A stretch of DNA of 64,000 nucleotides from Bin87 sp965222895 (GTDB lineage: Bacteria > Chloroflexota > Dehalococcoidia > Lucifugimonadales > UBA3495), in NCBI GenBank assembly GCA_965222895.1, contig CBDCVB010000002.1, positions 62,001 to 126,000 of the forward strand, in the 5' to 3' direction. The position numbers and the translations under genes were made by a program. Within the stretch, counting starts at the first letter, position 1. Every line of letters begins with the position of its first letter. Positions 1-9,198 of the stretch are shown here, in pieces. The notes below the pieces were generated by a model. That model searched no databases. It had not been told where the DNA came from and worked only from the letters and a program-made list of their open reading frames with translations.

Positions 1-90
1 GTTACGTGTTGGCAGTTGAGGTTGACATACCGCTTTATCCTGATTAAGATAGTAGTTGTTACCACCCCAACGGGTAATGCTGTTGGGCCG

Positions 91-119
91 ACGCTCCCTT
101 TTTAGGGAGCGTTTCTTTT
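91..119 (+). terminator. Rho-independent terminator
   Basis: A perfect 9-bp stem (ACGCTCCCT, loop TTTT, AGGGAGCGT) is followed by TTCTTTT. It would end transcription entering from the left edge of the window. The rest of 1-235 shows no gene. Confidence 0.8.
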
Positions 120-235
120 GGTAACTATCCCCTAACAGCACGTGGTTTCGTGTGCTCGCCATTGCGCTTTGCGTTGACACGCCCATAAAGCCGTGTTACG
201 TTGCGGACGGGTTAGAAACTACTGACGGTCTGATT

Positions 236-1851
236 ATGCCCGATGAATCCAGCACGTTCAACGCCGTCAATCGCGGCGTTTATATCGCGGATAACCTGCC
301 CTTCCTGCGGTCGCTCAACGACGAGTGCATTGACTTGGCCGTGATTGACCCGCCCTTTGCCAAGAACGAAACCTTTACCCGCGACAAACTCAAGCCGCCG
401 CTGACGCAGGACGAGGCCGCCAACGAGCGTCGCCTGCTGGCGGCTTGGAACATTCACAACGAGCAGGATGCTCTGGGTGCCGGGATTGAATGGCCGGACT
501 CCGCATTCGTGGACAAGTGGTCGTGGGACAAGGACGTGCATGAGGATTGGGTTCACGACCTGGAAGCGCACTGGCCGGCGATAAGCAGTCTGATTGAAAC
601 AACCCGGCGCATCCACAGCGACAGCACGGCGGCTTACCTCTGCTACATGGCAATCCGGCTGATTGAACTGCATCGGGTACTCGCTCCGACGGGCAGTCTG
701 TACCTGCATTGCGACCACACCGCCAACGCCTATATCCGCCAACTGCTGGACGGCATCTTCGGCAACGAGAACTGCCGTCGTGAGATTATCTGGAACTTGG
801 GAACAGCATCCGGATATAAAAGCCAGTTTGACGGATTCATACGTAGCCATGACACAATTTTATATTATGTAAAGCGGGGGGGGGGGGGGGTAGAATCCAT
901 TTTAACAAACAGCATCTACCGCATAAGCCGGAGTATATTGCCAGGTTCAAGAAGAAAGATGAAGAGGGCAGAGCTTATCGAGATGATAGAAGCAATAGCA
1001 GAAAGCAGTATCTTGACGAAACCCCTGGTGTGATGCTGACAGACGTATGGTCGGATATTATGCCGTTTCAACAGAACTCTACATCAATAGAGCGCACCGG
1101 CTATCCGACGCAGAAGCCGGTGGCGTTGGCGGAGCGCATCATAAAGGCGTCCAGTAACGAAGGCGACATCGTGCTTGACTGTTTCGCCGGTTGCGCCTAT
1201 GTCGCGATGGCAGCGGAACGGCTGGAACGGCAATGGGTGGCCTGCGACATCAACTTGCGCGCCTGGACGACCTTCAAGCGGCAGTTCAGCAAGCCGACGT
1301 TGGCGGTGCTGGCCTGCAACGATGAAACTACCGGCCAGCAAGTGCTGGACGGCAATCCGGTGGTTACGGTGCATGGCCCGGAACAGTTGCCGGAACGGAT
1401 TACGCCGGAGCGGGAGGCCACGCCCAAGCCGTTTGCCCTGCCGGAGCGTCAGTTCAAGGTGCCGGCCAGCATCATGCCGGAGCGGGAGATGCTGGAGTTC
1501 CTGCTGGGCTTGTCCGGCTATACGGCCTGGTGCTGCGGGTTCGCCAACCGCCGCGCCGACGGCCAGGTTGTGCAAACTACCCGCAACTTTCACCTTGACC
1601 ACGTTGACCCGAAGTCAAAGGAAGGTTCCAACCAGCTAATGAACCGGGCGCCGCTGTGTCCGCACCACAACATCCGCAAAAGCAACCGGCCGGTGGCGTT
1701 GCGGGAATATCGGATGGAGATTTCAGAGGCGGGAGAAATGCTGGCTGACAAGTTGGTTGATTTGCCCTGGGCGTACCAGCAGGCATTAGACCGCTACGTG
1801 GTGGCGAACGCGCAAAAAGGCCAGCAACTGAACCTGGATGGCAGGTTCTAA
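236..1851 (+). CDS. Beta-class DNA methyltransferase fused to HNH domain, out of frame at a G15 tract
   Basis: Two frames join across a run of 15 G at 876-890. The first part has the catalytic DPPF motif (DLAVIDPPFAKNETF). The second, from about 891, reads FNKQHLPHKPEYIARF, then GYPTQKPVALAERII and the AdoMet-binding VLDCFAGCAYVAMAAERL. Motif IV before motif I is the beta-class N4/N6-amino order. The tail (LDHVDPKSKEG...APLCPHHN) is HNH-like. Translation from the first start runs into the wrong frame and stops at 1033. ATG at 236 is preferred over upstream GTG 152 because homology-like sequence begins only later. Both halves look intact, so this is more like a switched-off phase-variable gene (or a sequencing slip) than decay. 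Likely role: site-specific adenine or cytosine methylation in a restriction or defence setting; the HNH part may be a nuclease. Confidence 0.8.
876..890 (+). repeat. G15 homopolymer within the methyltransferase gene
   Basis: Fifteen consecutive G lie inside the coding sequence. Counting codons, 13 or 16 G would join the two halves in frame; 14 G puts TAG straight after the glycines; 15 G, as here, leads to termination at 1033. This is the layout of a slipped-strand contingency locus. Confidence 0.85.
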
Positions 1852-1942
1852 ACCGACGCCGTTATGCTGGGAAGAACTGCGACGCTACAACGCGGAGTAC
1901 AGGGACAGTGGTAAGGCTGACACTAGCAAGGAGGACAAGGGT

Positions 1943-2341
1943 ATGGGCGTTTTTCACGCCAAAGTCAGGATCGGCAATTTGCACGGTGGCGACACTCACG
2001 AAACAGAGGCATTAGTGGATACAGGAGCGACTGATTCGGCCTTTCCGTCCGCATTGTTAGAGCAACTTCACATCACCCCCAATGGAGAGCCACCGGTCGT
2101 TTACATCACCGCTGATGGAGGTTCTGTAACGTGCCAACGGGGGCAGGCGGCGTTCACCATTGACATGGACGATGAAACATCAATCAGTGGAATTTGTCCG
2201 GTGGCATTTTGGCCGGATGATAGTGGCCAATGTATCGGAGCCACGACATTGCAGGTTATGATGCTGGCGGTTGATGCTCCGAATGAACGATTGATGCGTG
2301 TATCAACTGCGCGGCGCGGTTGGCCAGGGTCTATTGTCTGA
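1943..2341 (+). CDS. Retropepsin-like aspartic protease (clan AA)
   Basis: About 132 residues with the hallmark VDTGATDSAFP (catalytic D-T/S-G) near the N-terminus and a predicted all-beta fold of single-domain retropepsins. ATG 1943 is chosen because AAGGAGG at 1928-1934 sits 8 nt upstream; a longer start at 1838 lies inside the methyltransferase gene and has no ribosome site. Bacterial members are presumed to act as homodimers, since one chain supplies one catalytic Asp. It follows the methyltransferase by about 90 nt. A relative lies at 28522-28842. Substrate is unknown. Confidence 0.75.
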   Translation: MGVFHAKVRIGNLHGGDTHETEALVDTGATDSAFPSALLEQLHITPNGEPPVVYITADGGSVTCQRGQAAFTIDMDDETSISGICPVAFWPDDSGQCIGATTLQVMMLAVDAPNERLMRVSTARRGWPGSIV

Positions 2342-2389
2342 GACAGACTGAGCGAAAGGGAAATCCGACGCCGTTATTAGGAGCGCACT

Positions 2390-2530
2390 ATGACTAGCCA
2401 GAAGAAAGAAGGTCCTCTGACGCGGAATGTATTTTACCGCTTGCTCGTTAGGGCCGCTCAGCCGACAGGCAAGAAGGAACCCGATTCATCAAAGCCGCAA
2501 ACATCGGTTCCGCGCCGTTCCGATGGTTGA
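2390..2530 (+). CDS. Small basic protein, truncated by the IS1595 insertion
   Basis: A 46-residue reading frame starting MTSQKKEGPLTRNVFYRLL has an AGGAG site (2379-2383) before its ATG. Its second half overlaps the 3' end of the IS1595 transposase on the other strand, so the native C-terminus was probably lost when the element inserted. No function is recognised. Confidence 0.35.
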   Translation: MTSQKKEGPLTRNVFYRLLVRAAQPTGKKEPDSSKPQTSVPRRSDG

Positions 2531-3350
2531 ATCGGAAGACATAGGAGTCCAGGTAGGCTTGCAGGTACTTGGTGCTGACCACGTGGTGAACCCCGTCAAT
2601 GCCGCGTTTGGTGTTGCTCCAAAAGCCTTCGATGTTGTTGGTGTGAGCGCGCCCGGCGACGTACTGCTTGGCCGAATGCAGAACCGTTTCGTGGGCGTAT
2701 CCCAAGCTGGACAATCTGCGGTAAGCGGCGTGTTCGTCGGTATACAGGACGGCATCATCGGCGGCAACGTGGTCTTGAATCATCGGGATGATGGTAGCCG
2801 CCCGGTTGTTGGGCTGTACCTGTACTACTGCGTTGCCCTTGCGCTCAACCAGGCCGACGACGGTAGTCTTGCCGACGGGACCGCGTCCGGCCCGCAGTTT
2901 CTTGGATTCGTGCTTGTTGCCCTCTTTGCCGCCGATGTATGTTTCGTCGGCCTCGACCTCGCCGAACAGTTGCAGGCCGTCTTCCTGTGCCATCAGTTTG
3001 CGAATCTGGGTGAACATCCGCCAGGCGGTTTTGTAGGTGACCCCGGTTTCGCGTTCCAACTGCTTGGCCGAGATACCCGTCCGGGTAGAGGCCATCAGGA
3101 ACATTGCATAGAACCACGTCCGCAAGGAAGTCTTGGACTTATGGAAGATGGTGTCCGCGGTCGGGGAAACGTGGGAGCCGCAACCGGAGCAGGAATAGAC
3201 TTTGCGCCCCTCAATACGATGATGGGACGTTACCCGGTCGCACTTGAGGCAGTGGATACCGTCCGGCCACCGGGCGTTTTTGATGAACTCCAGGCAGGCG
3301 TCATCGTCGGGGAAGTCGAGGTTGAAATTGCGCAGCGTGTACTTCTTCAT
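2448..3350 (-). CDS. IS1595-family transposase (ISXO2-like)
   Basis: 300 residues. An N-terminal zinc ribbon (LKCDRV...YSCSGCGSHV) is followed by an ISXO2-type DDE core: EVEADETYIGG (first D), VLYTDEHAAYRRL (second D) and HTNNIEGFWSNTKRGI (final N/E region). The length is normal for the family and the frame is intact, so the element may be active. It sits between the protease gene and the DUF499 ATPase gene. The ends of the element could not be identified. A near-perfect sigma-70 promoter abuts the start codon. Confidence 0.9.
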   Translation of the reverse strand: MKKYTLRNFNLDFPDDDACLEFIKNARWPDGIHCLKCDRVTSHHRIEGRKVYSCSGCGSHVSPTADTIFHKSKTSLRTWFYAMFLMASTRTGISAKQLERETGVTYKTAWRMFTQIRKLMAQEDGLQLFGEVEADETYIGGKEGNKHESKKLRAGRGPVGKTTVVGLVERKGNAVVQVQPNNRAATIIPMIQDHVAADDAVLYTDEHAAYRRLSSLGYAHETVLHSAKQYVAGRAHTNNIEGFWSNTKRGIDGVHHVVSTKYLQAYLDSYVFRFNHRNGAEPMFAALMNRVPSCLSAERP

Positions 3351-3356
3351 ACCGTG

Positions 3357-3385
3357 ATTCTAGCAGAGTTGCTACGTGCTGTCAA
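3357..3385 (-). promoter_or_regulatory. Sigma-70 promoter of the IS1595 transposase, leaderless arrangement
   Basis: On the - strand TTGACA (3385-3380), a 17-nt spacer and TAGAAT (3362-3357) stand just before the ATG at 3350-3348. A transcript starting about 7 nt after the -10 box would begin at or very near the start codon, implying a leaderless mRNA. No Shine-Dalgarno is present. Confidence 0.7.
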
Positions 3386-3463
3386 GGGATAATTACCTTT
3401 CTTTTTGTCGCCGTGGTCTGGGCGACGTGAACTTACATCATCCCGGACTGAGCCGCAACCGTG

Positions 3464-6400
3464 CTACGCCTCAGGCACGTAGTCCGACTCAGTGAAGTCA
3501 AGCTCCAACTGGACGCTGTTCTCCCGGATGGCGCGGGTAATGCTCTCGGAAAAACCTTCGGTCTTGTCCGCGCGGATGATAACTTCCACCGTAACGTCGC
3601 CGCCGTCATTACGCAGGTTGCGGATAATTTCATCACGCAGTTGGTTGAAGTCGTACATTGACACGTCGGACTCGACGGTTTTGCGTGCTACCACCTGGCG
3701 GGGGCGGGTAGTGTAAGTCGCCGGCTTCGCAATGCCGTCATCGGGGCCGTCAGGTTTCGGGTCTGTGGTGTCGTCGTCGGTCCCGATGGTGTCAGTAGGC
3801 TCCTGAACTGGGGCCCCTTGTCTCCGCTTTTCCTGCTCCAATTCCGCCATTACCGGATTGAGTAGCAATCCGGCCAGCAGTAAGGCCGCGTCGGCCATCG
3901 GTTCCCGGAATCGCAGGCTGCCCCGGTATTCATTTCCGTCATGCCCTTCTGCGTATCCGAACTGGCCTTCGGCCACGCCGGCGATGATGCACTGCTCCAG
4001 CACGGCCCGGTTGGGCAGCCGGAATAGGTACACGTTGCGCGTCAACGTATCCCATAGGTCGTTGACCCGGATGTGGTCGTGGTCGTCCCAAAAGTAAAGT
4101 TGTAGCATCCCTTGCAGAGCGGATGGCTTGATTTCATCAAGCAGGGCTTCCTCTTTGCGGAAGGTGTCCAAGTCGCTGTTGAAGATGTCGCCAGCACTAT
4201 CCTGAGCGGCGGTTCCAGTTTGCCAGGAGTTCATCGTGAAGGTATCGGCCTGTTGTGGGTCCAGCTGGTAAGGGGCCATGGCCCAGCGGTAGGCGCGCAC
4301 CAGGGCGTTGCGACGGGAGGTTTCGGCTGCACGCAGGCTACCGTTTACCTGCCGGCGTCGTTCTCCGGTAAGGTTAGGTATGGCCTGAAAGCCGCTGTCT
4401 TCGTCGCCGCTGTTGATGGACTGCCATGCCATCCAAGTGCGGGTCGCGTCCCGAAGCACGCGGATTTCGTCTTTGCGACCCACCAGAAACAGCAACGTGT
4501 TTCGGTTGACCCGCATGGCGTCGCCGCGTTGCCGTAGGAGTTCCAATGCGGCGGGGCCCGCGTCATCCGGTTCGCTGGCCCGGTTGCTCAGTGATTGGGA
4601 AGGGGACAGAACGACCAACCTGACTGTATCGGACTCGGGCACGTCTGCCGAGTCCTGCGGGCAGATCATCACGTCGCTCCGACGCCCCACAGCGTTGTTG
4701 AGTTCAGCGATTATCCTCTCGTCCACCAAAGCCGGGTCAAAAGCGTCCTTGCGGTCGGAAGCAACCTTGTTAAGGTTTTCCTCGGCGTGGAAATAGTAAC
4801 GATCATCGGCGTGGTACAGGTAGTAAAGGTCGCCAACCATGCGTTCCAACGCTTCATTATAACGTGGTACGCCCTCACCCGGTCGGACAGTCGCCAGATG
4901 GACGCTGCGTCGGTCAATGCCTCGGGTCGCACCGCTGGTGGCGCTGCCCAAGAAGATGGCCCGTGCGACCCTACGGGCGGCGCCGCCAACTTCCTGGAAT
5001 CGCTGGGATGTGCCGTCAATCAGGTCGGTTCGTCCGTTGTCGCTGTCAATTTCACTCAGTACAGGGGCCCACTGGCCGGGAAGTAGTTGGTCAAACTCGT
5101 TGGCAAGCTGTGGGTCGCTCAACGGCAGGTCACCGGGCATGATCAACGGTGACGCGCTTTGGTCCCGGTAGAGACGGCTTACGCAGGTGGACATCATCCG
5201 CAGTACGCCGCGGGTCCGCTGGAACCGGGGTATGGAAGACCAGTCTGAGTAGAGGCGGTCGAAAACCTCGGGGTGAATTGGATAGCAGGCTTTCATCCGA
5301 TCTAAGTATCGTTGTTCGCCGACGTGGGCCGGGTACTCCCGGCGGCTGTTCCCGTACATACTGACGAAAGCCTCGCAGGTGCGGTCTCGTTCCACAATGT
5401 CGGTAACTTGTCCGAACAGGCGCCGACGCACTACCTCAAAGGCTTCGTTGACTGCCAGAGGTTCCCAGACAGCCTCGGCGCGGCCCAGGATGTTTTCCAG
5501 CCTGGCGAGCGCCTCGTCGCCCGTAGGGCCTCCGGTTTCTAGGCTGCTTTCCGGCAGCGTCACCACTAGGGCGGTCGTGCGACTGCGGCGTGCCGACTGG
5601 GTGAGAGCTTGCATGAATGTGTAGATTCGGTCGCGCTGTTCAGGGGTCGCATTGCGAGCGTAGGCAACCAGTTCATCCATCAGGATGAGGCAGGGACCGA
5701 CGTGTTCGAAGAGTTGGTCCAACTGCGCACCGCCAGGAGCGGTTTCTTGCCTGGCGGCGTTGCCAATGATGTCGTAGGCCGCCTGTCCGCCCAACTGGTA
5801 CGCCATCACGCTCCACAGTGTGTTGAGCGGGTCTCCGCTCTCGGTGATGCCGACATCGGTAGTGGCCAAGTACGTGCCGTCCAGCACGGCTACGGAGGAG
5901 GCGGCTCCTTTTTGGAGTGTTACGCCGGCCGCTTCGGTAATCTCATTGATTTCTTCTGAGGTGCGCTCGTGCTCACTGTTGGCCGGCGGATTCAGGAGCG
6001 CGTCGTAATTCTGCACCAAGTGGAGCAGGGCAATCAGGCTGTGGGTCTTGCCGCCGCCGAAGCCTGTTTTGGTTTGGATTACCGGGTCGCCTCCCTCGCC
6101 GATCAATCGGCGCAAGGTGTTGACCATTAGGGTGCGCAGGCCGGGCGTGACGTAGGTTTGGCTGAAGAAATTGAACGGGTGGCCGTAGATGGTGGCTTCG
6201 GCACGTCCGTCGAAAACCTGTTGTAGGTCGGCCATGAACTCGGCCTGTTGGTACGCGCCTTCGGCTACGTCCCGGGTGGGCGGTATGCCTTGGCGCCACG
6301 GTTTGAGGCTACCGTTAGGACCCTGGAGCGGAGCGATGAGTTCACATTGATTTGTCGGCATCGGCGTGACCGGCGGCGTGCCTGCTGCTTCGGTGGCAGT

Positions 6401-6868
6401 TACCGTCAGGTTGTTCCTGATCGCCGTTACTGATCTGGCCTGTTCTGGGGCGTTGATCTGTTCTAGTGAGTCTGCAATGTGAAACAACTGTGTGCGAACG
6501 TATTCAGACTCCAAATCTGAAGTGCCAGGATGCGCTGTCTGGTTCCGTCCGTCGGCAATGAGCCATAGCGCGTGGGTGATGGCTCTGGTGTTGCCGAAGG
6601 CCGCAGCGAAGGTGTCGCGCCAGTTGCGCTTTACCAGATAGGGGAAATCGTTAACGTCAATGCTGGCGGCGATGTCCCCGCCTTTACTGCTCAGGTTCTG
6701 CTCAAAATGTAACACCTTCCGGGCAGGTAGCGAACGTTTGATTGCTTCCTCAATGGTGGCGCCGGGTACGCGCCGTAAGTGACGTACGATGAAAGGACGC
6801 ATGGCGTCCCTGAAAATGTTTAGGGCTTCGTCAAGCGCTTCCCGGTTCGGGCGGCTTACGGTGGTCAT
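3464..6868 (-). CDS. DUF499-type ATPase with SWT1/HEPN-like N-terminus
   Basis: 1134 residues. Residues 1-130 resemble the helical SWT1/HEPN-type domain (NWRDTFAAAF...ALWLIADGRNQTAHPG). A Walker A variant GFGGGKTHS lies near residue 270 and a Walker B ILMDELVAYA near 395; the GGGKTH form is typical of DUF499. Later come an arginine-rich region and an acidic linker before the C-terminus. Family knowledge: DUF499 ATPases occur in anti-phage-associated cassettes with DUF1156-type methyltransferases. Here a methyltransferase gene lies 1.6 kb away, convergent, with an IS between. AGGAG stands about 10 nt before the ATG. The gene is intact; role in defence is inferred. Confidence 0.8.
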   Translation of the reverse strand: MTTVSRPNREALDEALNIFRDAMRPFIVRHLRRVPGATIEEAIKRSLPARKVLHFEQNLSSKGGDIAASIDVNDFPYLVKRNWRDTFAAAFGNTRAITHALWLIADGRNQTAHPGTSDLESEYVRTQLFHIADSLEQINAPEQARSVTAIRNNLTVTATEAAGTPPVTPMPTNQCELIAPLQGPNGSLKPWRQGIPPTRDVAEGAYQQAEFMADLQQVFDGRAEATIYGHPFNFFSQTYVTPGLRTLMVNTLRRLIGEGGDPVIQTKTGFGGGKTHSLIALLHLVQNYDALLNPPANSEHERTSEEINEITEAAGVTLQKGAASSVAVLDGTYLATTDVGITESGDPLNTLWSVMAYQLGGQAAYDIIGNAARQETAPGGAQLDQLFEHVGPCLILMDELVAYARNATPEQRDRIYTFMQALTQSARRSRTTALVVTLPESSLETGGPTGDEALARLENILGRAEAVWEPLAVNEAFEVVRRRLFGQVTDIVERDRTCEAFVSMYGNSRREYPAHVGEQRYLDRMKACYPIHPEVFDRLYSDWSSIPRFQRTRGVLRMMSTCVSRLYRDQSASPLIMPGDLPLSDPQLANEFDQLLPGQWAPVLSEIDSDNGRTDLIDGTSQRFQEVGGAARRVARAIFLGSATSGATRGIDRRSVHLATVRPGEGVPRYNEALERMVGDLYYLYHADDRYYFHAEENLNKVASDRKDAFDPALVDERIIAELNNAVGRRSDVMICPQDSADVPESDTVRLVVLSPSQSLSNRASEPDDAGPAALELLRQRGDAMRVNRNTLLFLVGRKDEIRVLRDATRTWMAWQSINSGDEDSGFQAIPNLTGERRRQVNGSLRAAETSRRNALVRAYRWAMAPYQLDPQQADTFTMNSWQTGTAAQDSAGDIFNSDLDTFRKEEALLDEIKPSALQGMLQLYFWDDHDHIRVNDLWDTLTRNVYLFRLPNRAVLEQCIIAGVAEGQFGYAEGHDGNEYRGSLRFREPMADAALLLAGLLLNPVMAELEQEKRRQGAPVQEPTDTIGTDDDTTDPKPDGPDDGIAKPATYTTRPRQVVARKTVESDVSMYDFNQLRDEIIRNLRNDGGDVTVEVIIRADKTEGFSESITRAIRENSVQLELDFTESDYVPEA

Positions 6869-6896
6869 CGATGTATGCTCCTCGTACTATGGGCTT

Positions 6897-7505
6897 TCAG
6901 TCCTTGGCGTTATTATAGTGCTGTTGCAACGTGTGATTTTGCGATTTCCCGCGCAGGCGGTTGCATGGTCGTTGTTCAGGATTTGTGGCAACAGTGTTGT
7001 AAGCAGCTTCGATTCGGTAAGGGCCTCGCAATACGTGCGTTGTTTGGGTCCGAGGGTCCGGGGGATTGGTCCCCTTGGCGAAAGGACCGCCGGAGTGGGG
7101 TTCCCGGTAGCGTGGCGGTGGCGGCTGTGGACTCCACCTCCGGCGTCGGCGAAGGGAGGCGTTGCAGTATCCGGCCATGAGTTGCCGCTGGTCAGGGTGG
7201 CCTTCGGTTACGATAGGTGGGAACACCTCCCGCGTCCGTTGCCCGCCGCGTCGGTTACGACGAAACATTTCCATGGCCCCGGTCGCGGAGTTCGCTGGTC
7301 GCGGCTTGGCACGACGGCATGGAAAGAGCTCCTCTGCCCAGGCTTGGAAGCTGGCCGATTGTTGCGCCGCCGAGACGGAACCCGTGGCGTGCGGCACGGT
7401 TATAAAATCCCAGACCATGCAGTTGCCTGAGGTTGTGGTCGTACCGGTGATTATGACTTCAAAAATCATTGCTAACGCTGATCTAAATTGGTCATCCGCA
7501 CTCAT
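6897..7505 (-). CDS. Arg-tailed hypothetical protein (module copy 1)
   Basis: The stretch DQRQLMAGYCNASLRRRRR matches DHRHMMSGYCNAALRRRRR of the frame at 36755-37075. Most base differences between the copies fall at third codon positions (gga/ggc, tac/tat, gcc/gcg, ctt/ctg), so this frame is under protein-level constraint. Copy 2 stops right after the arginines with TGA; here that codon is TGG and the frame runs on, so the native end is probably near 7140. It follows the zinc-ribbon gene by about 40 nt. Upstream residues are poorly conserved and the start is uncertain. Function unknown. Confidence 0.45.
   Translation of the reverse strand: MSADDQFRSALAMIFEVIITGTTTTSGNCMVWDFITVPHATGSVSAAQQSASFQAWAEELFPCRRAKPRPANSATGAMEMFRRNRRGGQRTREVFPPIVTEGHPDQRQLMAGYCNASLRRRRRWSPQPPPPRYREPHSGGPFAKGTNPPDPRTQTTHVLRGPYRIEAAYNTVATNPEQRPCNRLRGKSQNHTLQQHYNNAKD
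6912..6917 (-). promoter_or_regulatory. Possible -10 box of the DUF499 gene
   Basis: TATAAT on the - strand, about 45 nt before the ATG at 6868. No convincing -35 hexamer is seen at 16-18 nt. Confidence 0.4.
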
Positions 7506-7547
7506 CGGTTCGGTTGGTGGAACTTCCTGTAGTCAGTGGGTCGCCGT

Positions 7548-7706
7548 TCATGCCGCTACCTTCCCGCTGTCCCGTTTGGGCTTGTTCCAATTGGGGTTTT
7601 TGCACTTGGGGCATACTTTGGGGAGCGTCACGGACGTGGTCCGCTTGGGAACCCACTCGTGGTCGCATCTGCTACAGATGCACACGAATGTTTGGCCAAT
7701 GGGCAT
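7548..7706 (-). CDS. Small zinc-ribbon protein (module copy 1)
   Basis: 52 residues, beginning MPIGQTFVCICSRCDHEWVP, with four paired cysteines (CSRC and CPKC) and a conserved NPNWNK tail. An AGGAGG site lies about 4 nt before ATG. The paralogue at 36554-36709 shares RCxHEWVPK and CPxCKNPNWNK. Such ribbons bind zinc and often nucleic acid; role unknown. An IS66 element inserted 32 bp upstream probably separates it from its promoter. Confidence 0.7.
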   Translation of the reverse strand: MPIGQTFVCICSRCDHEWVPKRTTSVTLPKVCPKCKNPNWNKPKRDSGKVAA

Positions 7707-7738
7707 GGTACCTCCTGTGTTTGTTGGTGGTTACGTCA

Positions 7739-9190
7739 GTAACTGTTCAGACTTGGTGGGGGAATTGGTTCAAAGAGGTTCGGGGATGGCTGGCGCGAGG
7801 GGTTGTGGTTATGTCATATAACGGGCATGGATTCGGAAACTGACCTGTCCACCGCTGACCGCGATGTGCTCATCGCCATCGTCATACGGCAGGAGGCCAT
7901 CATAGCCAGGCAGCAGGCGATCAACGAGCGCCTGGAGAGGCGGATTGCTCAGCTGGAAGGGCGGGCCAAACCCGGTCGTTCCAGTGGGATGCCCGGCCTC
8001 AAACCCGAAGCCAGCCGGAAACCGGCCCAGCCCAAAGCGCCACGCCAGCCCCGGCCCCACGGCTTTGCCCGCCGTCGCATGACGCCCACCCGTCGGGTGG
8101 AGCATGTGGTGGACCACTGCCCCGACTGCGGAACGCTGTTGTCCGGTGGCTGGACCCAGCGCACGCGGGAGGTCATCGACCTGCCCCAGGTTCCGGCGGA
8201 AGTTACCGAGCACGTCTACATCGCCAGGGATTGTCCGGGGTGCCGACGCCGCTGCGTTCCCCCTGCACAAATGGACGGCGTGGTGATGGGCCAGCAGCGT
8301 CTGGGTATCAACCTGGTCAGTCTGATCGCCACGCTCCGAGAGGAGGCCCGCCTGCCCGTCGGCGCCATCCAATGGTATCTGCGCACCGTCCATGGGCTGC
8401 GCCTCAGCGCGGGAGCCATCATGGCGGCGGTGCATCGCACTGCGCAAAAGGCCCAGTCCGCAGTGGACCGGATTCTGGCCCAAGTCCGCGCCAGCCCAGT
8501 GGTCCATGCCGACGAGACCGGCTGGCCTGAGGATGGCCACAACGGCTACGTGTGGACTTTCAGCACACCATCGGCGCGCTACTTCCTGCGGCGGGGTCGC
8601 AACAAGGAAGTGGTGGATGAAGCTCTGGGCGACACCTTCTCCGGCGTGCTGGTCAGCGACTTCTACGCCGCCTACCACCATTACGACGGCCCAAAGCAAC
8701 GCTGCTGGGTTCATCTGTTGCGGGACATTCACGACCTGAAGGTCCTCTATCCGAAGGACCGAAAGCTGGCGCAGTGGGCCGACGCCGTCCACGAGATTTA
8801 CGACCGGGCCAAAGCCAGCGCCCATCCCCAGACCAAGCGGCGACGCACCGCCCAACTGGCCCTGGAACGGCAGTTGCTGGCCCTCTGCCAACCCTTCCTT
8901 CACGACCCCTCGGCAACCCAGGCCAAACTGTGCCGACGCATCGAGCGCCATATCAAGGAATTGTTCGTCTTCGTGGCGATACCCCAAGTGCCTGCCGACA
9001 ACAACGCCGCCGAACGCAGCCTGCGCCACCTGGTCGTCAGTCGCAAGATCAGCGGCGGCACCCGGTCGGAACGGGGCAGCATCAGCAGGATGACCCTGGC
9101 TTCCCTCTTCGGCACCTGGCGCGCCCAAGGACTGAATCCCCTCAATGCCTGCCGGCAACTGCTCTCTTCCCCGCAACTCTGAACAGTTAC
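7739..9190 (+). mobile_element. Complete IS66-family element (ISBst12-like, single transposase)
   Basis: 1452 bp bounded by 13-bp inverted repeats GTAACTGTTCAGA (7739-7751) and TCTGAACAGTTAC (9178-9190). Both sides carry the same 8-bp sequence TTACGTCA (7731-7738 and 9191-9198), the 8-bp duplication expected for IS66. Only the tnpC-type gene is present, as in the ISBst12 subgroup. The clean duplication indicates a recent insertion. Confidence 0.93.
7827..9182 (+). CDS. IS66-family transposase
   Basis: About 451 residues. An N-terminal coiled coil with leucine-rich repeats (ERLERRIAQLEGR) precedes a basic linker, an IS66-type zinc finger (CPDCG...CPGCRRR) and the catalytic core. Visible acidic residues are VVHADETGW, VLVSDFYAAY and the C-terminal PADNNAAERSLRHLV. 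ATG 7827 fits the N-terminal MDSETDLS better than the upstream in-frame start. The stop codon lies within the right inverted repeat. Intact and probably functional. Confidence 0.92.
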   Translation: MDSETDLSTADRDVLIAIVIRQEAIIARQQAINERLERRIAQLEGRAKPGRSSGMPGLKPEASRKPAQPKAPRQPRPHGFARRRMTPTRRVEHVVDHCPDCGTLLSGGWTQRTREVIDLPQVPAEVTEHVYIARDCPGCRRRCVPPAQMDGVVMGQQRLGINLVSLIATLREEARLPVGAIQWYLRTVHGLRLSAGAIMAAVHRTAQKAQSAVDRILAQVRASPVVHADETGWPEDGHNGYVWTFSTPSARYFLRRGRNKEVVDEALGDTFSGVLVSDFYAAYHHYDGPKQRCWVHLLRDIHDLKVLYPKDRKLAQWADAVHEIYDRAKASAHPQTKRRRTAQLALERQLLALCQPFLHDPSATQAKLCRRIERHIKELFVFVAIPQVPADNNAAERSLRHLVVSRKISGGTRSERGSISRMTLASLFGTWRAQGLNPLNACRQLLSSPQL

Positions 9191-9198
9191 TTACGTCA

